From Microbacterium sp. VKM Ac-2923 (GTDB lineage: Bacteria; Actinomycetota; Actinomycetes; Actinomycetales; Microbacteriaceae), in the NCBI RefSeq assembly GCF_022815605.1, contig NZ_JALGRP010000009.1, positions 1-64,000 of the forward strand: 64,000 nucleotides of DNA, written 5' to 3'. Shown here piece by piece: positions 53,572 to 61,182 of this stretch (positions are counted from its first letter, which is position 1; each line of letters starts with the position of its first letter). Below the pieces are notes generated by a model. The model was not told the origin of the DNA and ran no database searches. It saw only the letters and a list, made by a program, of their open reading frames with translations. The translations under genes were made by a program, and so were the position numbers.

Positions 53572-54695
53572 GCGCCATCGCCACCCGGGTCGAATCGGAA
53601 CGGCTCATCGTCCCCCCTCGACGTCGCAGCTCCCGCGGCCCCCTGGTGTTCGTCGGGCTCGGTCTCTCCCTCGTGGCGCTGATGGTCGTGTCGGCCGGCA
53701 GCGGACAACTCCCGATTCCGCCCGCGGAGGTGCTCGGCGCCGTCTCCCGTGCGTGGAACGCCGGCGTCTCCTCCCTCGGTCTGGGCGCGCTCGCCGCCCC
53801 GGAGGGCGCCACCATGGGCCACGTGAACGCCGAGGCCACGCTGTGGCTCATCCGCGCCCCCCGCTTGCTGATGGCAGTCCTCGTCGGGGCCGCCCTCGCC
53901 GCCGCCGGCGTGGTCATGCAGGGCGTGTTCCGCAACCCGCTCGCCGAGCCCGGTGTCATCGGCATCTCGTCCGGCGCGGCCGTCGGGGCATCGGCATCCA
54001 TCGTCTTCGGCCTCACGTTCCTCGGACCGCTCACGCTCCCCGCCCTCGCCTTCGTCGGCGGGCTCCTGGCCATCGCCGTCGTCTACGCCGCCGCGCGGGC
54101 CGACGGTCGCACCGAGGTGGTCACCCTCGTGCTCACCGGCATCGCCGTCAACGCCGTCGGGGGCGCGGCGATCGCGCTCTTCACCTACCTCGGGTCCACG
54201 CAGCAGCGCGAGCAGATCGTGTTCTGGCAGCTGGGGTCGCTCAACGGCACCCGCTGGGACGACCTCGCCATCGTCGCCCCGCTCACCGCGGTGGGCGTCG
54301 CCGCCTGCGTGCTCATGGCTGCCGACCTCGACCTGCTGGCGCTGGGGGAGCGTCAAGCGGAGCATCTCGGGGTGCGGGTGGAGAGGCTTCGGGTCGCCGC
54401 CATCGTCGTCATCGCGCTGCTCACCTGTGCGGCGGTGGCCTTCTGCGGGATCATCGGCTTCGTCGGGCTGGTGGTGCCCCACCTCATGCGCATGGTGCTC
54501 GGCCCCGGCCATCGTCTGCTCCTCCCCGCCAGCGCGCTCGGCGGTGCGGTCCTCCTCCTGGCGGCCGACCTCGTGGCCCGGACGGCGGTCCCCGGCAGCG
54601 AGCTGCCGATCGGCATGCTCACCGCCCTCATCGGCGGTCCCTTCTTCTTCTGGCTGCTCCGACGCACGCGCCGACGCTCGGGAGGGTGGGGATGA
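53568..54695 (+). CDS. hmuU: heme ABC transporter permease (FecCD family)
   Basis: A 375-residue permease of the FecCD/BtuC type with about ten helices. Family marks are RAPRLLMAVLVGAALAAAGV, NPLAEPGVIGISSGAAVGA and GFVGLVVPHLMRMVLGPGHR. The GTG start overlaps the hmuT stop (GTGA), and the stop overlaps hmuV (ATGA). It forms the membrane channel of the heme importer. Confidence 0.95.
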   Translation: MSAIATRVESERLIVPPRRRSSRGPLVFVGLGLSLVALMVVSAGSGQLPIPPAEVLGAVSRAWNAGVSSLGLGALAAPEGATMGHVNAEATLWLIRAPRLLMAVLVGAALAAAGVVMQGVFRNPLAEPGVIGISSGAAVGASASIVFGLTFLGPLTLPALAFVGGLLAIAVVYAAARADGRTEVVTLVLTGIAVNAVGGAAIALFTYLGSTQQREQIVFWQLGSLNGTRWDDLAIVAPLTAVGVAACVLMAADLDLLALGERQAEHLGVRVERLRVAAIVVIALLTCAAVAFCGIIGFVGLVVPHLMRMVLGPGHRLLLPASALGGAVLLLAADLVARTAVPGSELPIGMLTALIGGPFFFWLLRRTRRRSGGWG

Positions 54696-55498
54696 CCCCG
54701 GTCCTTCGCGCCCGCGGCCTGAACGTCGACATCGGCGGCCGCCGTGTCCTGGATGCCGTCGACCTCGATCTCCGCGCCGGCGAACTGCTCGTGCTGGTCG
54801 GGCCGAACGGGGCCGGCAAGTCGACGCTGCTGTCCGTCCTCACCGGTGATCGCCTCCCCACCTCGGGGAGCGTCGAGATGGACGGCTCGCCCCTGTCCTC
54901 GTGGCCGGTGGCCGATCGCGCGCGGCGGCGGTCCGTGCTGACGCAGAGCAACGAGGTCTCGTTCCCGTTCCGGGTGGAGGACGTCGTGCGCATGGGGCGG
55001 GCGCCCTGGCGGCGTCGGCCCGAAGCCGAGCGCGATGGCGAGATCGTGTCCGAGGCGATGACCGCGGGCGAGGTCGCCCCCTTCCACGAGCGGCCGGTGA
55101 CGGCCCTGTCGGGCGGCGAGAGGGCGCGCGTCGCCTTCGCCCGCGCCCGCGCGCAGCAGGGGCGGATCGAGCTCCTCGACGAGCCCACCGCGAGCCTCGA
55201 CATCCGCCATCAGCATCGCGTCCTCGCGCGCACCCGCGACCGGGTGCGTCAGGGTGGGGCGGCCGTCGTGGTGCTCCACGACCTCAACCTCGCCGCCGCC
55301 TACGCCGACCGCATCGCGCTGCTCGAGCGCGGGCGCCTCGCCGCGGTCGGCCCTCCTGCCGCGGTGCTCGACCCCGCCGTGCTGACGCGGGTGTACCGGC
55401 ATCCGATCGACCTTCTGACCGGCGCCGACGGCAGCCTGTGGGTGGTCGCGGGGACCGACGCGACCGACGACCTCGAAGACGGAGACCTCACCGCATGA
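54692..55498 (+). CDS. hmuV: heme ABC transporter ATP-binding protein
   Basis: A 268-residue ATPase of the FecE/HmuV class. Walker A GPNGAGKST (about 38-46), signature LSGGE (about 143-147), Walker B ending LLDEP and the H-loop LHDLNLAA are intact. It powers heme import by HmuTU. It is coupled to hmuU and to the following surface-protein gene by ATGA overlaps. Confidence 0.95.
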   Translation: MTPVLRARGLNVDIGGRRVLDAVDLDLRAGELLVLVGPNGAGKSTLLSVLTGDRLPTSGSVEMDGSPLSSWPVADRARRRSVLTQSNEVSFPFRVEDVVRMGRAPWRRRPEAERDGEIVSEAMTAGEVAPFHERPVTALSGGERARVAFARARAQQGRIELLDEPTASLDIRHQHRVLARTRDRVRQGGAAVVVLHDLNLAAAYADRIALLERGRLAAVGPPAAVLDPAVLTRVYRHPIDLLTGADGSLWVVAGTDATDDLEDGDLTA

Positions 55499-56808
55499 AC
55501 CGACTCAGCCGCTCTGCTCTCGCCGCCGCCGTGACGGCGGGTCTCGCCGTCTCGGCGCTCATGGGCGCGGCGGCCCCCGCGTGGGCCGCGGGCAGCGTCT
55601 CGGTGTCGGGGATCGACGGCGGCGCCGTGGTGTCGTCGGATCACGTCACCGACGTCACCGTGGCGGGAACGGGGTTCCAGTCCATCCCGAACGGCTTCGG
55701 CGGGATCTACGTGCTATTCGGCTGGGTCGACGACGCGGCCGGCGGCTCCTGGCGGCCGAGCGCGGGCGGCGTCGTCGGCGAGGACTACCGCTACGTCCCC
55801 GATGCGGAGTCGGCGGACAACAACGGATACCAGCGCTTCCTCGCCTTCCCGGGCAGCCAGACCGAGAGCTCGGCCAACGGAGTCGTCGCCGCGGACGGGT
55901 CGTGGTCGGTGTCGATGGTGGTCCCGGGTGCCACCTTCGAGAGTCAGGATCGCGACGGCAACGTGACCACCGTCGACTGCCGGCGGGTGACCTGCGGGGT
56001 CATCACCATCGGCGCGCACGGCGTGAAGAACGCGAACAACGAGTCGTTCACGCCCCTGTCGTTCCGATCCGCCGCCGCGCCCGCCGCGCCCGCGGAGCAG
56101 GCCGCCGCCCCGGCCGCGGCTACCGGGGGAGCTCGCGTCGGGGTCGAAGCCGCCGCGGTCCGCGCGGGATCCTCGATCGTCTTCACCGGCCAGGGCTTCA
56201 CCCCCGGGGAACAGGTCGTCGCTGCGCTCGACGGCGGGCTGACCGCGGTCGGCCCCCTGACCGCGGGGGCCCAGGGCGAGGTCGCCGCCGCTCTGCCCGT
56301 GCCGCGCGACATCCGCGACGGCACCCACCTCCTCACCCTCCGCGGCGCCGGGTCGGGCGGGGTCGCCGAGTCCGAGGTGACCGTGACGGGTGGGGTGGTG
56401 ACCGACCCCGCCGCGAGCATCGCCCTCGTCGCTCCGGTCTGGGCGATCGTGCTGATGCTCGGCTGCATCGCTTTGTCGCTCGTGCTCGTGGTCGCCAGCA
56501 TCGTCACCGCGATCGCCCGCGCCCGTGCGCGTCGACGGGCCCGCCGCGCGGGCGGGGAGCGGAGTGCGGGGGACGGGTCGGCGTCCGCCGTCGGCGGGGG
56601 CGGGCCGGCCTCCGGCGCTGACGGGGGTGTGCCGGCCCCCGGCACCGTCGGCCTGGGCGGGCCGGCCTCCGGCGCTGACGCGGGTGTGTCGACCCTCGGC
56701 GCTGACGCGAGCCGGCCTTCCTCCGGCGCCGTCGGCGAGCCTGTGCCGGGAGCCACCGCGGACGAGCCCGCGCCGGACCGGACCGCCCCCGTGGGGATCG
56801 CGCGATGA
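55495..56808 (+). CDS. Ig-like surface protein of the heme cluster
   Basis: A 437-residue exported protein: signal peptide (ending near AWA), two beta-rich domains (VSVSGIDGGAVVSSDHVTDV onward; a second starting near GVEAAAVRAGSSIVFTGQGF) and one membrane helix (about 300-325). An Arg-rich stop-transfer segment and a cytoplasmic tail of about 100 residues with repeated GGPASGADxGV-like units follow. The first domain contains two cysteines (DCRRVTCG) that could form a disulfide. It lies between hmuV and an HtaA gene with 4-nt overlaps on both sides. It may be an HtaB-like heme carrier; it is not a clear HtaA domain. Confidence 0.75.
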   Translation: MNRLSRSALAAAVTAGLAVSALMGAAAPAWAAGSVSVSGIDGGAVVSSDHVTDVTVAGTGFQSIPNGFGGIYVLFGWVDDAAGGSWRPSAGGVVGEDYRYVPDAESADNNGYQRFLAFPGSQTESSANGVVAADGSWSVSMVVPGATFESQDRDGNVTTVDCRRVTCGVITIGAHGVKNANNESFTPLSFRSAAAPAAPAEQAAAPAAATGGARVGVEAAAVRAGSSIVFTGQGFTPGEQVVAALDGGLTAVGPLTAGAQGEVAAALPVPRDIRDGTHLLTLRGAGSGGVAESEVTVTGGVVTDPAASIALVAPVWAIVLMLGCIALSLVLVVASIVTAIARARARRRARRAGGERSAGDGSASAVGGGGPASGADGGVPAPGTVGLGGPASGADAGVSTLGADASRPSSGAVGEPVPGATADEPAPDRTAPVGIAR

Positions 56809-58031
56809 GCGCCCGCCGCCTTCGAGGCGCCGTCGCGCTGGTCGCCCTCGCGCTCGCGGCGGGTGTCGCCGCACCGGCTGCCGCCGCGTCGGGACCCGGG
56901 GACATCGTCGTCACGGTGCCCGGACCGACGACCGCGCCGACCCCCGACGGATCGATCACCGACGCGGAGCTGCGGTGGGGGCTGAATGCCGAATCGGGTG
57001 CCGGTGCCTTCGCGGGCGGATGCAACTTCCTCAGCGCGGGCCTGGCCGGCGACGCCGGCGGCGCACGCGTGTGGCGCGAGAGCGACGCGCTGTACCGCTC
57101 GCGCGACGGTTCCGTGCGGGTCGAGAAGCCCACCTCCACCGGCGAGTGGGTGGAGTCGACCTGGGCGACGAAGTGCTTGGACCCGCGCGGGGTGGCGGTG
57201 TCGGCGTCGTCGACGGCCAGCACCAGCGGCAATCAGGTGGTGATGCAGGGGGGAACCGGCTCGCTCGCGAACGGTGGGGTCAGCATTCGCTGGTCGGGGT
57301 CGTTCACCGTCGCCTTTTACGGCGGGATGACGTACTGGAGCGTCACAGATCCCGTGCTGACCCTCGACGCGTCCGGGAGCGGTCGACTGACCGGGTTGGC
57401 GAGCGGCTTCGGCACCTCGATGGATGACATGACGAAGTGGCAGGCGCTGCCCCCGCGTACCGTCACCCTGGCCGACATCCGCGGCGCCGACGTCGCGGCC
57501 GGCGCGGGCTTCTCGGTGACTCCGCAGTACCTGGGGGTCTCGACGGTCGGGGGCGGACAGGTCGCCCGGTCCGCCGCGAACGAGGCGCACTGGGGGTCGT
57601 TCCCGCAGTCGTTCGTCGACTTCCACGGCCTCACGGGACAGCAGGGGTACTGGTTGACCACCGGGGGTATCCGCGACGCCGCGAAGCCCGCCAGTCCCTT
57701 GACCGTGAGCTACGACGCCGCGGCGCCCGTGGCCCCACCCACGGGCGGCGGGACCGCTGCCACCGCGATGGGCGCGACGCCCGTCAACCCCGTGCGCCGT
57801 GCCCCGGCCGTGATCCCCGCCGACAGTCCCGCGCTTCAGCTGGTGGCGGCGAACACGCCCCTGACGTTGCAGCCCGCGCCGCTGGATCTGATCCCCCGTG
57901 CACCCGCGGCGTCCTCGCCGGTGCTTCTGCCGCTGCTCATCGCGGCCACCGCGCTCAGCGCCGCCATCGTCGCGGTCCTGAGCATGATGGGGGCACTGCC
58001 GTGGTCGCGCCCGCGCGGCGTGGGGGCGTGA
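56805..58031 (+). CDS. HtaA-domain heme-binding surface protein
   Basis: A 408-residue exported protein with a signal peptide (ending near AAAA), one HtaA domain (about 45-305: DAELRWGLNAESGAGAF, SIRWSGSFTVAFYGGMTYWS, GSFPQSFVDFHGLTGQQGYW) and a C-terminal helix (about 372-395) followed by a basic tail. Conserved Tyr and His residues in HtaA domains bind heme in corynebacteria. It is intact, unlike the related gene at 50512-52331, and ends the hmu operon. The ATG overlaps the upstream stop (ATGA). Confidence 0.9.
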   Translation: MSARRLRGAVALVALALAAGVAAPAAAASGPGDIVVTVPGPTTAPTPDGSITDAELRWGLNAESGAGAFAGGCNFLSAGLAGDAGGARVWRESDALYRSRDGSVRVEKPTSTGEWVESTWATKCLDPRGVAVSASSTASTSGNQVVMQGGTGSLANGGVSIRWSGSFTVAFYGGMTYWSVTDPVLTLDASGSGRLTGLASGFGTSMDDMTKWQALPPRTVTLADIRGADVAAGAGFSVTPQYLGVSTVGGGQVARSAANEAHWGSFPQSFVDFHGLTGQQGYWLTTGGIRDAAKPASPLTVSYDAAAPVAPPTGGGTAATAMGATPVNPVRRAPAVIPADSPALQLVAANTPLTLQPAPLDLIPRAPAASSPVLLPLLIAATALSAAIVAVLSMMGALPWSRPRGVGA

Positions 58032-58041
58032 GGGCCGGGCA

Positions 58042-58140
58042 TCAGCTCACACCGATCAGCGCACCCGCTATAGCGAGCTTGTATATCGCCGCACCCGCGG
58101 CGAGCGTGCTGATGCCGAGGGCGGAGGCGACCGAAGCCAT
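58042..58140 (-). CDS. possible 32-residue hydrophobic peptide
   Basis: A short leftward frame (MASVASALGISTLAAGAAIY, then KLAIAGALIGVS) lies in the gap between convergent genes. It is strongly hydrophobic with one Lys, like small membrane peptides. No ribosome-binding site or -10 is evident and it sits beside a terminator hairpin, so it may be chance. Confidence 0.2.
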   Translation of the reverse strand: MASVASALGISTLAAGAAIYKLAIAGALIGVS

Positions 58141-58145
58141 GGTCA

Positions 58146-58196
58146 GGGCCGGCTTCGCCGGCCCATTTACGCAAAGGATAAGGCCGTAGCCTTTGC
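58146..58196. terminator. terminator hairpins after the hmu operon
   Basis: GGGCCGGC-TTC-GCCGGCCC (58146-58164) is a perfect hairpin followed by ATTTA. A second inverted repeat, GCAAAGG (58171-58177) with CCTTTGC (58190-58196), lies next to it, and the nested AAGGC-CGTA-GCCTT (58180-58193) is an alternative pairing. The site separates convergent transcription units and could stop both. Confidence 0.7.
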
Positions 58197-58240
58197 TAAG
58201 CGCTCTCCGGTTCTGCCCTTCCGGCCGGTCGGAGGGCCCG

Positions 58241-58642
58241 TCACTCGACCGACAGGCTCGCGATCAGCCCCTCGACGCGACCCTTGATCTCGTCGCGGAT
58301 GCGGCGCACGGCGTCGAGACCTTGACCGGCGGGGTCGTCGAGCTCCCAGTCCTCGTACCGCTTGCCCGGGAAGATCGGACACGCGTCGCCGCACCCCATC
58401 GTGATGACCACGTCGGACGTCTTCACCGCGTCGACCGTGAGCACCTTCGGCTGGTTCGCTGAGATGTCGATGCCCTCTTCGGCCATCGCGTCGATCGCGG
58501 TGGGGTTGATGGCGTCCTTCGGTGCGGAGCCGGCGGAGAGCACGTCGATGCGGTCGCCGGCGAGTTGCTGCAGGTAGCCGGCGGCCATCTGCGACCGTCC
58601 GGCGTTGTGGACGCAGACGAAGAGAACGGTGGGGCGGGTCAT
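58241..58642 (-). CDS. arsC: arsenate reductase, low-molecular-weight phosphatase type
   Basis: A 133-residue ArsC that reduces arsenate to arsenite. The P-loop VCVHNAGRSQ carries the CX5R motif (Cys10 to Arg16), and further cysteines in MGCGDACP fit a redox relay. The ATG giving MTRPTVLFVC is preferred; an in-frame upstream ATG would add about 20 unusual residues. It follows the acetyltransferase gene. No arsenite efflux gene (arsB/acr3) is present nearby. Confidence 0.92.
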   Translation of the reverse strand: MTRPTVLFVCVHNAGRSQMAAGYLQQLAGDRIDVLSAGSAPKDAINPTAIDAMAEEGIDISANQPKVLTVDAVKTSDVVITMGCGDACPIFPGKRYEDWELDDPAGQGLDAVRRIRDEIKGRVEGLIASLSVE

Positions 58643-58698
58643 GATCTCGCTATCTTCCTCGGTCGAGGTGAACGGTTGGTGGCGGGCGGGGCGAAAGG

Positions 58699-59211
58699 TC
58701 ATGTGCGCCCGTTCATCGAGCTGCGCCGTTCGATCAGCACGGTGTCGCGCCACTGCCCGGCCCACGGGCCCACGAGCGAGCGCGCGATCCGTTCGCGTCG
58801 GCCCACCTCGCGGAAGCCGAGGGCTTCGTGCAGGCGAAGGGATGCCGTGTTCTCGGGGAACACGCTGGACTGGATCGTCCAGACCCCGCTCATCTCCGAC
58901 ATGGCGATGAAGGCCCGCAAGAGGGCGGTGCCGACCCCGTGTCCCTGTGCGCGGGACGAGACGTAGAGCGAGTGCTCGACGACGCCGCGGTAGGCGGGGC
59001 GTGTCGAGACGGGTGAGGCCGCCACCCACCCGACGACGGCGTGCGCGTCGTCGACGGCGACCAGTCGGCCGAACCGGGTCTTCGAGCGGTCGAACGCGTC
59101 CCAGGTCGGCGTCTCCGTCTCGAAGGTCGCGTTGCCGCCGTCGATGCCCTCGCGGTAGATGTCCTCCACCGCGGCCCAGTCCGCTCGTTCGAGCGCGCGC
59201 ACGAGCGTCAT
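58699..59211 (-). CDS. GNAT acetyltransferase, ArsN1/phosphinothricin-type
   Basis: A 170-residue GNAT enzyme. The family acetyl-CoA site is in YVSSRAQGHGVGTALLRAFI, and FPENTASLRLHEALGFREVG is typical of phosphinothricin/arsinothricin N-acetyltransferases. Its position between arsR and arsC points to ArsN1, which detoxifies arsinothricin, rather than a herbicide-resistance enzyme. The ATG overlaps the stop of a truncated flavoprotein frame (ATGA). Confidence 0.8.
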   Translation of the reverse strand: MTLVRALERADWAAVEDIYREGIDGGNATFETETPTWDAFDRSKTRFGRLVAVDDAHAVVGWVAASPVSTRPAYRGVVEHSLYVSSRAQGHGVGTALLRAFIAMSEMSGVWTIQSSVFPENTASLRLHEALGFREVGRRERIARSLVGPWAGQWRDTVLIERRSSMNGRT

Positions 59212-59309
59212 CCGACGCGCCCGGCGGGCCCCGCGCCGATGACGACCACGGGGAGGGTCGCGAGGCGATCCGATGTGCGTGCTCGGGGAGTGAGGGTGAG
59301 CGTCGACAC
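59208..59309 (-). pseudogene. N-terminal stump of a flavoprotein monooxygenase gene
   Basis: A 33-codon frame starts at GTG 59309 behind a perfect AAGGAGG site. It reads TSDRLATLPVVVIGAGPAG, the start of an FAD/NAD-binding Rossmann fold, then stops after three more residues. Full-length flavoproteins of this kind (about 350-450 residues) commonly follow arsR in actinobacterial ars operons. Here the body is missing and the stump runs straight into the acetyltransferase ATG (ATGA), which looks like an internal deletion that kept the translation coupling. Confidence 0.65.
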
Positions 59310-59322
59310 GGAGCCTCCTTCT

Positions 59323-59392
59323 GCATCGATGATCGTCGATGCCTCATGGTGCCCGCATCTATCGATGGATGTCAATATCGACTACCTTCGAT
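59323..59392. promoter_or_regulatory. ArsR-type operators and leaderless arsR promoter
   Basis: GCATCGA-N6-TCGATGC (59323-59342) has perfect 7-bp arms, and ATCGA-N6-TCGAT (59377-59392) is a shorter version with the same spacing. The second overlaps the -10 element TACCTT (59383-59388), which ends 6 nt before the arsR ATG. The first lies near the leftward ars promoter. Binding by ArsR would repress both directions. Confidence 0.7.
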
Positions 59393-59394
59393 GC

Positions 59395-59739
59395 ATGACG
59401 ACGCTCCCGGTCCTCGACGCTCCCGCGTGCTGTGCGACGCCCCCGGCGTCCGTGCTCACCGCGAAAGCCGCCGAGAGTCTTGCCGCGACACTCAAGGCGC
59501 TGAGCGACCCGACCCGGTTGCGCCTGCTGTCGATCGTCGCGGGTTCCGAGGGGCAGGAGGCCTGCGTCTGCGACCTCACCGACCCGGTCGGGCTCTCGCA
59601 GCCCACGGTGTCGCACCACCTCAAGGTGCTTACCGAGGCGGGGTTCCTCACGCGCTCGAAGCGCGGAACATGGGCCTACTACCGCCTCGTCCCCGGTGCT
59701 CTGGATGCCGTGGCCGGGGCGCTGCGCTCGGGTCTCTGA
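59395..59739 (+). CDS. arsR: ArsR-family metalloregulator
   Basis: A 114-residue winged-helix repressor. The recognition region is VGLSQPTVSHHLKVLTEAGFL (about 72-92). Metal-ligand cysteines are visible as APACCATP near the N-terminus and EACVCDL before the recognition helix, the latter being the classical arsenic site. It is divergent from the reduced ars genes and probably releases DNA on binding arsenite. The start is fixed by TACCTT 6 nt upstream. Confidence 0.93.
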   Translation: MTTLPVLDAPACCATPPASVLTAKAAESLAATLKALSDPTRLRLLSIVAGSEGQEACVCDLTDPVGLSQPTVSHHLKVLTEAGFLTRSKRGTWAYYRLVPGALDAVAGALRSGL

Positions 59740-59766
59740 GTCGACCGGCGCCCGCCCTGCCGCTGC

Positions 59767-60369
59767 TCACAGCGCCGCGAGCAGATCCTTCATGGTGCTG
59801 ATCTCGGCCGTCTGACCGTCGACGATCGAGACAGCCAGGTCGACGACCTGGCTGTCGTCTCCGTCGTCGATCTCGTCCTGCGCCATGTCGACGGCGCCCT
59901 CGTGGTGCTCGATCATCTGCTCGAGGTACAGGCGGGCGGCGTCGCCGCCGTCGGCATCCGCGAGCGCCTGCATGTCGGACTCCGACATCATCCCGCCGTG
60001 ATCCATGCCGCTCATGCCCTCGCTCATCGACACGCCCCAGTCCGAGAGCCACCCTTTCATCGTCTCGATCTCGGGGCCCTGGGCGGTCTTGATCTGCTCG
60101 GCGAGGGCGGTGACCTCATCGTCGACACCCGTCTTGGCGAGCAGGGTGTCCGACATCTCGATGGCCTGCTCGTGGTGCGGAATCATCATCGTGAGGAAGA
60201 GGATGTCGGTCTCCGACGCCTCGGTGGCCGTCGTGGTCGCGGTCGTCATCGGCGCGGAGCCGTGGTCCATGCCGGGCATGGAACCGGATCTGCTCGTGCC
60301 GGCGCATCCCGCGAGGGCGAGCACGGCGGCCAGGGGAAGAGCGGCCGCGGTCGCGAATCGGATCTTCAT
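59767..60369 (-). CDS. DUF305 lipoprotein
   Basis: A 200-residue lipoprotein with signal ending in LALAGC and a Met/His-rich mature part. The DUF305 four-helix pattern is seen twice: ILFLTMMIPHHEQAIEMSD and YLEQMIEHHEGAVDMAQDE. MPGMDHG and MSGMDHGGMM are typical copper-type motifs. Such proteins are linked to copper handling outside the cell. A copper-regulator-type palindrome lies about 140 bp upstream. It is convergent with arsR. Confidence 0.88.
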   Translation of the reverse strand: MKIRFATAAALPLAAVLALAGCAGTSRSGSMPGMDHGSAPMTTATTTATEASETDILFLTMMIPHHEQAIEMSDTLLAKTGVDDEVTALAEQIKTAQGPEIETMKGWLSDWGVSMSEGMSGMDHGGMMSESDMQALADADGGDAARLYLEQMIEHHEGAVDMAQDEIDDGDDSQVVDLAVSIVDGQTAEISTMKDLLAAL

Positions 60370-60509
60370 GTGGTTGCTCCTTCGTCGTTCACCCGTGTGC
60401 GGGTGGAGGGGGATCGCGGAGGGTCTCGGTACCGAGCGCGCGTGGCGAGGGCCGCACCGACGAGCGGGTCGCGCCCGGGTCCTCCTCACCTGCTGACTCG
60501 GCGAGCGTA

Positions 60510-60526
60510 TACCCCATGGGGGTATC
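60510..60526. promoter_or_regulatory. CsoR-type copper operator
   Basis: ATACCCC-ATG-GGGGTAT is a perfect 7-bp inverted repeat, matching the known CsoR operator form (ATACCC...GGGTAT). It lies in the 279-bp gap upstream of the DUF305 gene and overlaps TATACG/TACGCT sequences that could be a leftward -10. No csoR gene is present in the window. The rest of the gap shows no further gene. Confidence 0.75.
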
Positions 60527-60641
60527 AAGGGGCCGTCTTGCGGCGGAAGATCTGCGCGGTGTGCGGGTTCGGCAGGGATCGTCGAGGCGCCGCCGCGGCC
60601 CGCGAGCCCTCTTGCCACGCCACCCGATCCCCGCTAACGTG

Positions 60642-60655
60642 CAACCAAATGGTTG
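60642..60655 (+). promoter_or_regulatory. palindrome over the start of the ArsR-type gene
   Basis: CAACCA-AA-TGGTTG has perfect 6-bp arms and includes the ATG start codon. A TAACGT -10 element (60635-60640) ends 8 nt before the ATG. A repressor bound here would block transcription from this promoter, which suggests autoregulation by the encoded regulator. Confidence 0.65.
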
Positions 60656-61164
60656 AACAACAGAGCGACGCCGACATCGACCGGGTGTTCCACGCCCTCG
60701 CCGATGCCACGCGGCGCGACATCGTGCGGCGCACGCTGGTCTCCGAGCAGTCGGTGACGCAGCTCGCGGCGGCCTACGCGATGTCGTTCGCGGCGGTGTC
60801 GAAACACATCGCCGTGCTCGTCGAGGCGCGGCTCGTCACCAAACGCGCGGAGGGGAGGGTGCGACTCGTGCAAGCCGACCCGACCGCGATCGCCCGCGCG
60901 CAGAAGCTGCTCCGCTCGTACGAAGACCTCTGGCGCGGGCGCGTCGACCGACTCGATGCGCTGCTGTCCGAAGAACCGGATGCCACGGCATCCCCCGCCC
61001 GTTCCGTCCCTGCCCCGTCGGCGGCGGCACCGGAGACCCCGGCATCCACCACGGCCCCTCCCACGAAGTCACCGGATGCCGCGGCATCCACCCCGCCGAC
61101 CGAACCGATCCCGCACCGACCCATCCCGCACCGACCCACCGCGCACCGACCCACCGAGAACTGA
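60649..61164 (+). CDS. ArsR-type HTH regulator with Pro-rich tail
   Basis: A 171-residue protein. Residues 1-105 are a winged helix of the type that partners SRPBCC proteins (DRVFHALADATRRDIVRRTL, then MSFAAVSKHIAVLVEARLV). No metal-binding cysteines are seen. The last 60 or so residues are low-complexity Pro/Ala/Thr ending in repeated HRPxP/HRPT units, probably disordered. It is followed 18 nt later by an AHSA1-domain gene, a common pairing in actinobacteria. Confidence 0.88.
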   Translation: MVEQQSDADIDRVFHALADATRRDIVRRTLVSEQSVTQLAAAYAMSFAAVSKHIAVLVEARLVTKRAEGRVRLVQADPTAIARAQKLLRSYEDLWRGRVDRLDALLSEEPDATASPARSVPAPSAAAPETPASTTAPPTKSPDAAASTPPTEPIPHRPIPHRPTAHRPTEN

Positions 61165-61182
61165 CCGACGAAGGAGCCCGTC

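Noticed and set aside
58699..59211. Phosphinothricin (herbicide) acetyltransferase as the primary name
   Set aside because: The family cannot be told apart by eye, but the arsR/arsC setting fits ArsN1 better.
60370..60648. An additional gene in the gap upstream of the DUF305 gene
   Set aside because: Open frames here are extensions of neighbouring genes or shadows; only the copper-type palindrome and a promoter region are supported.
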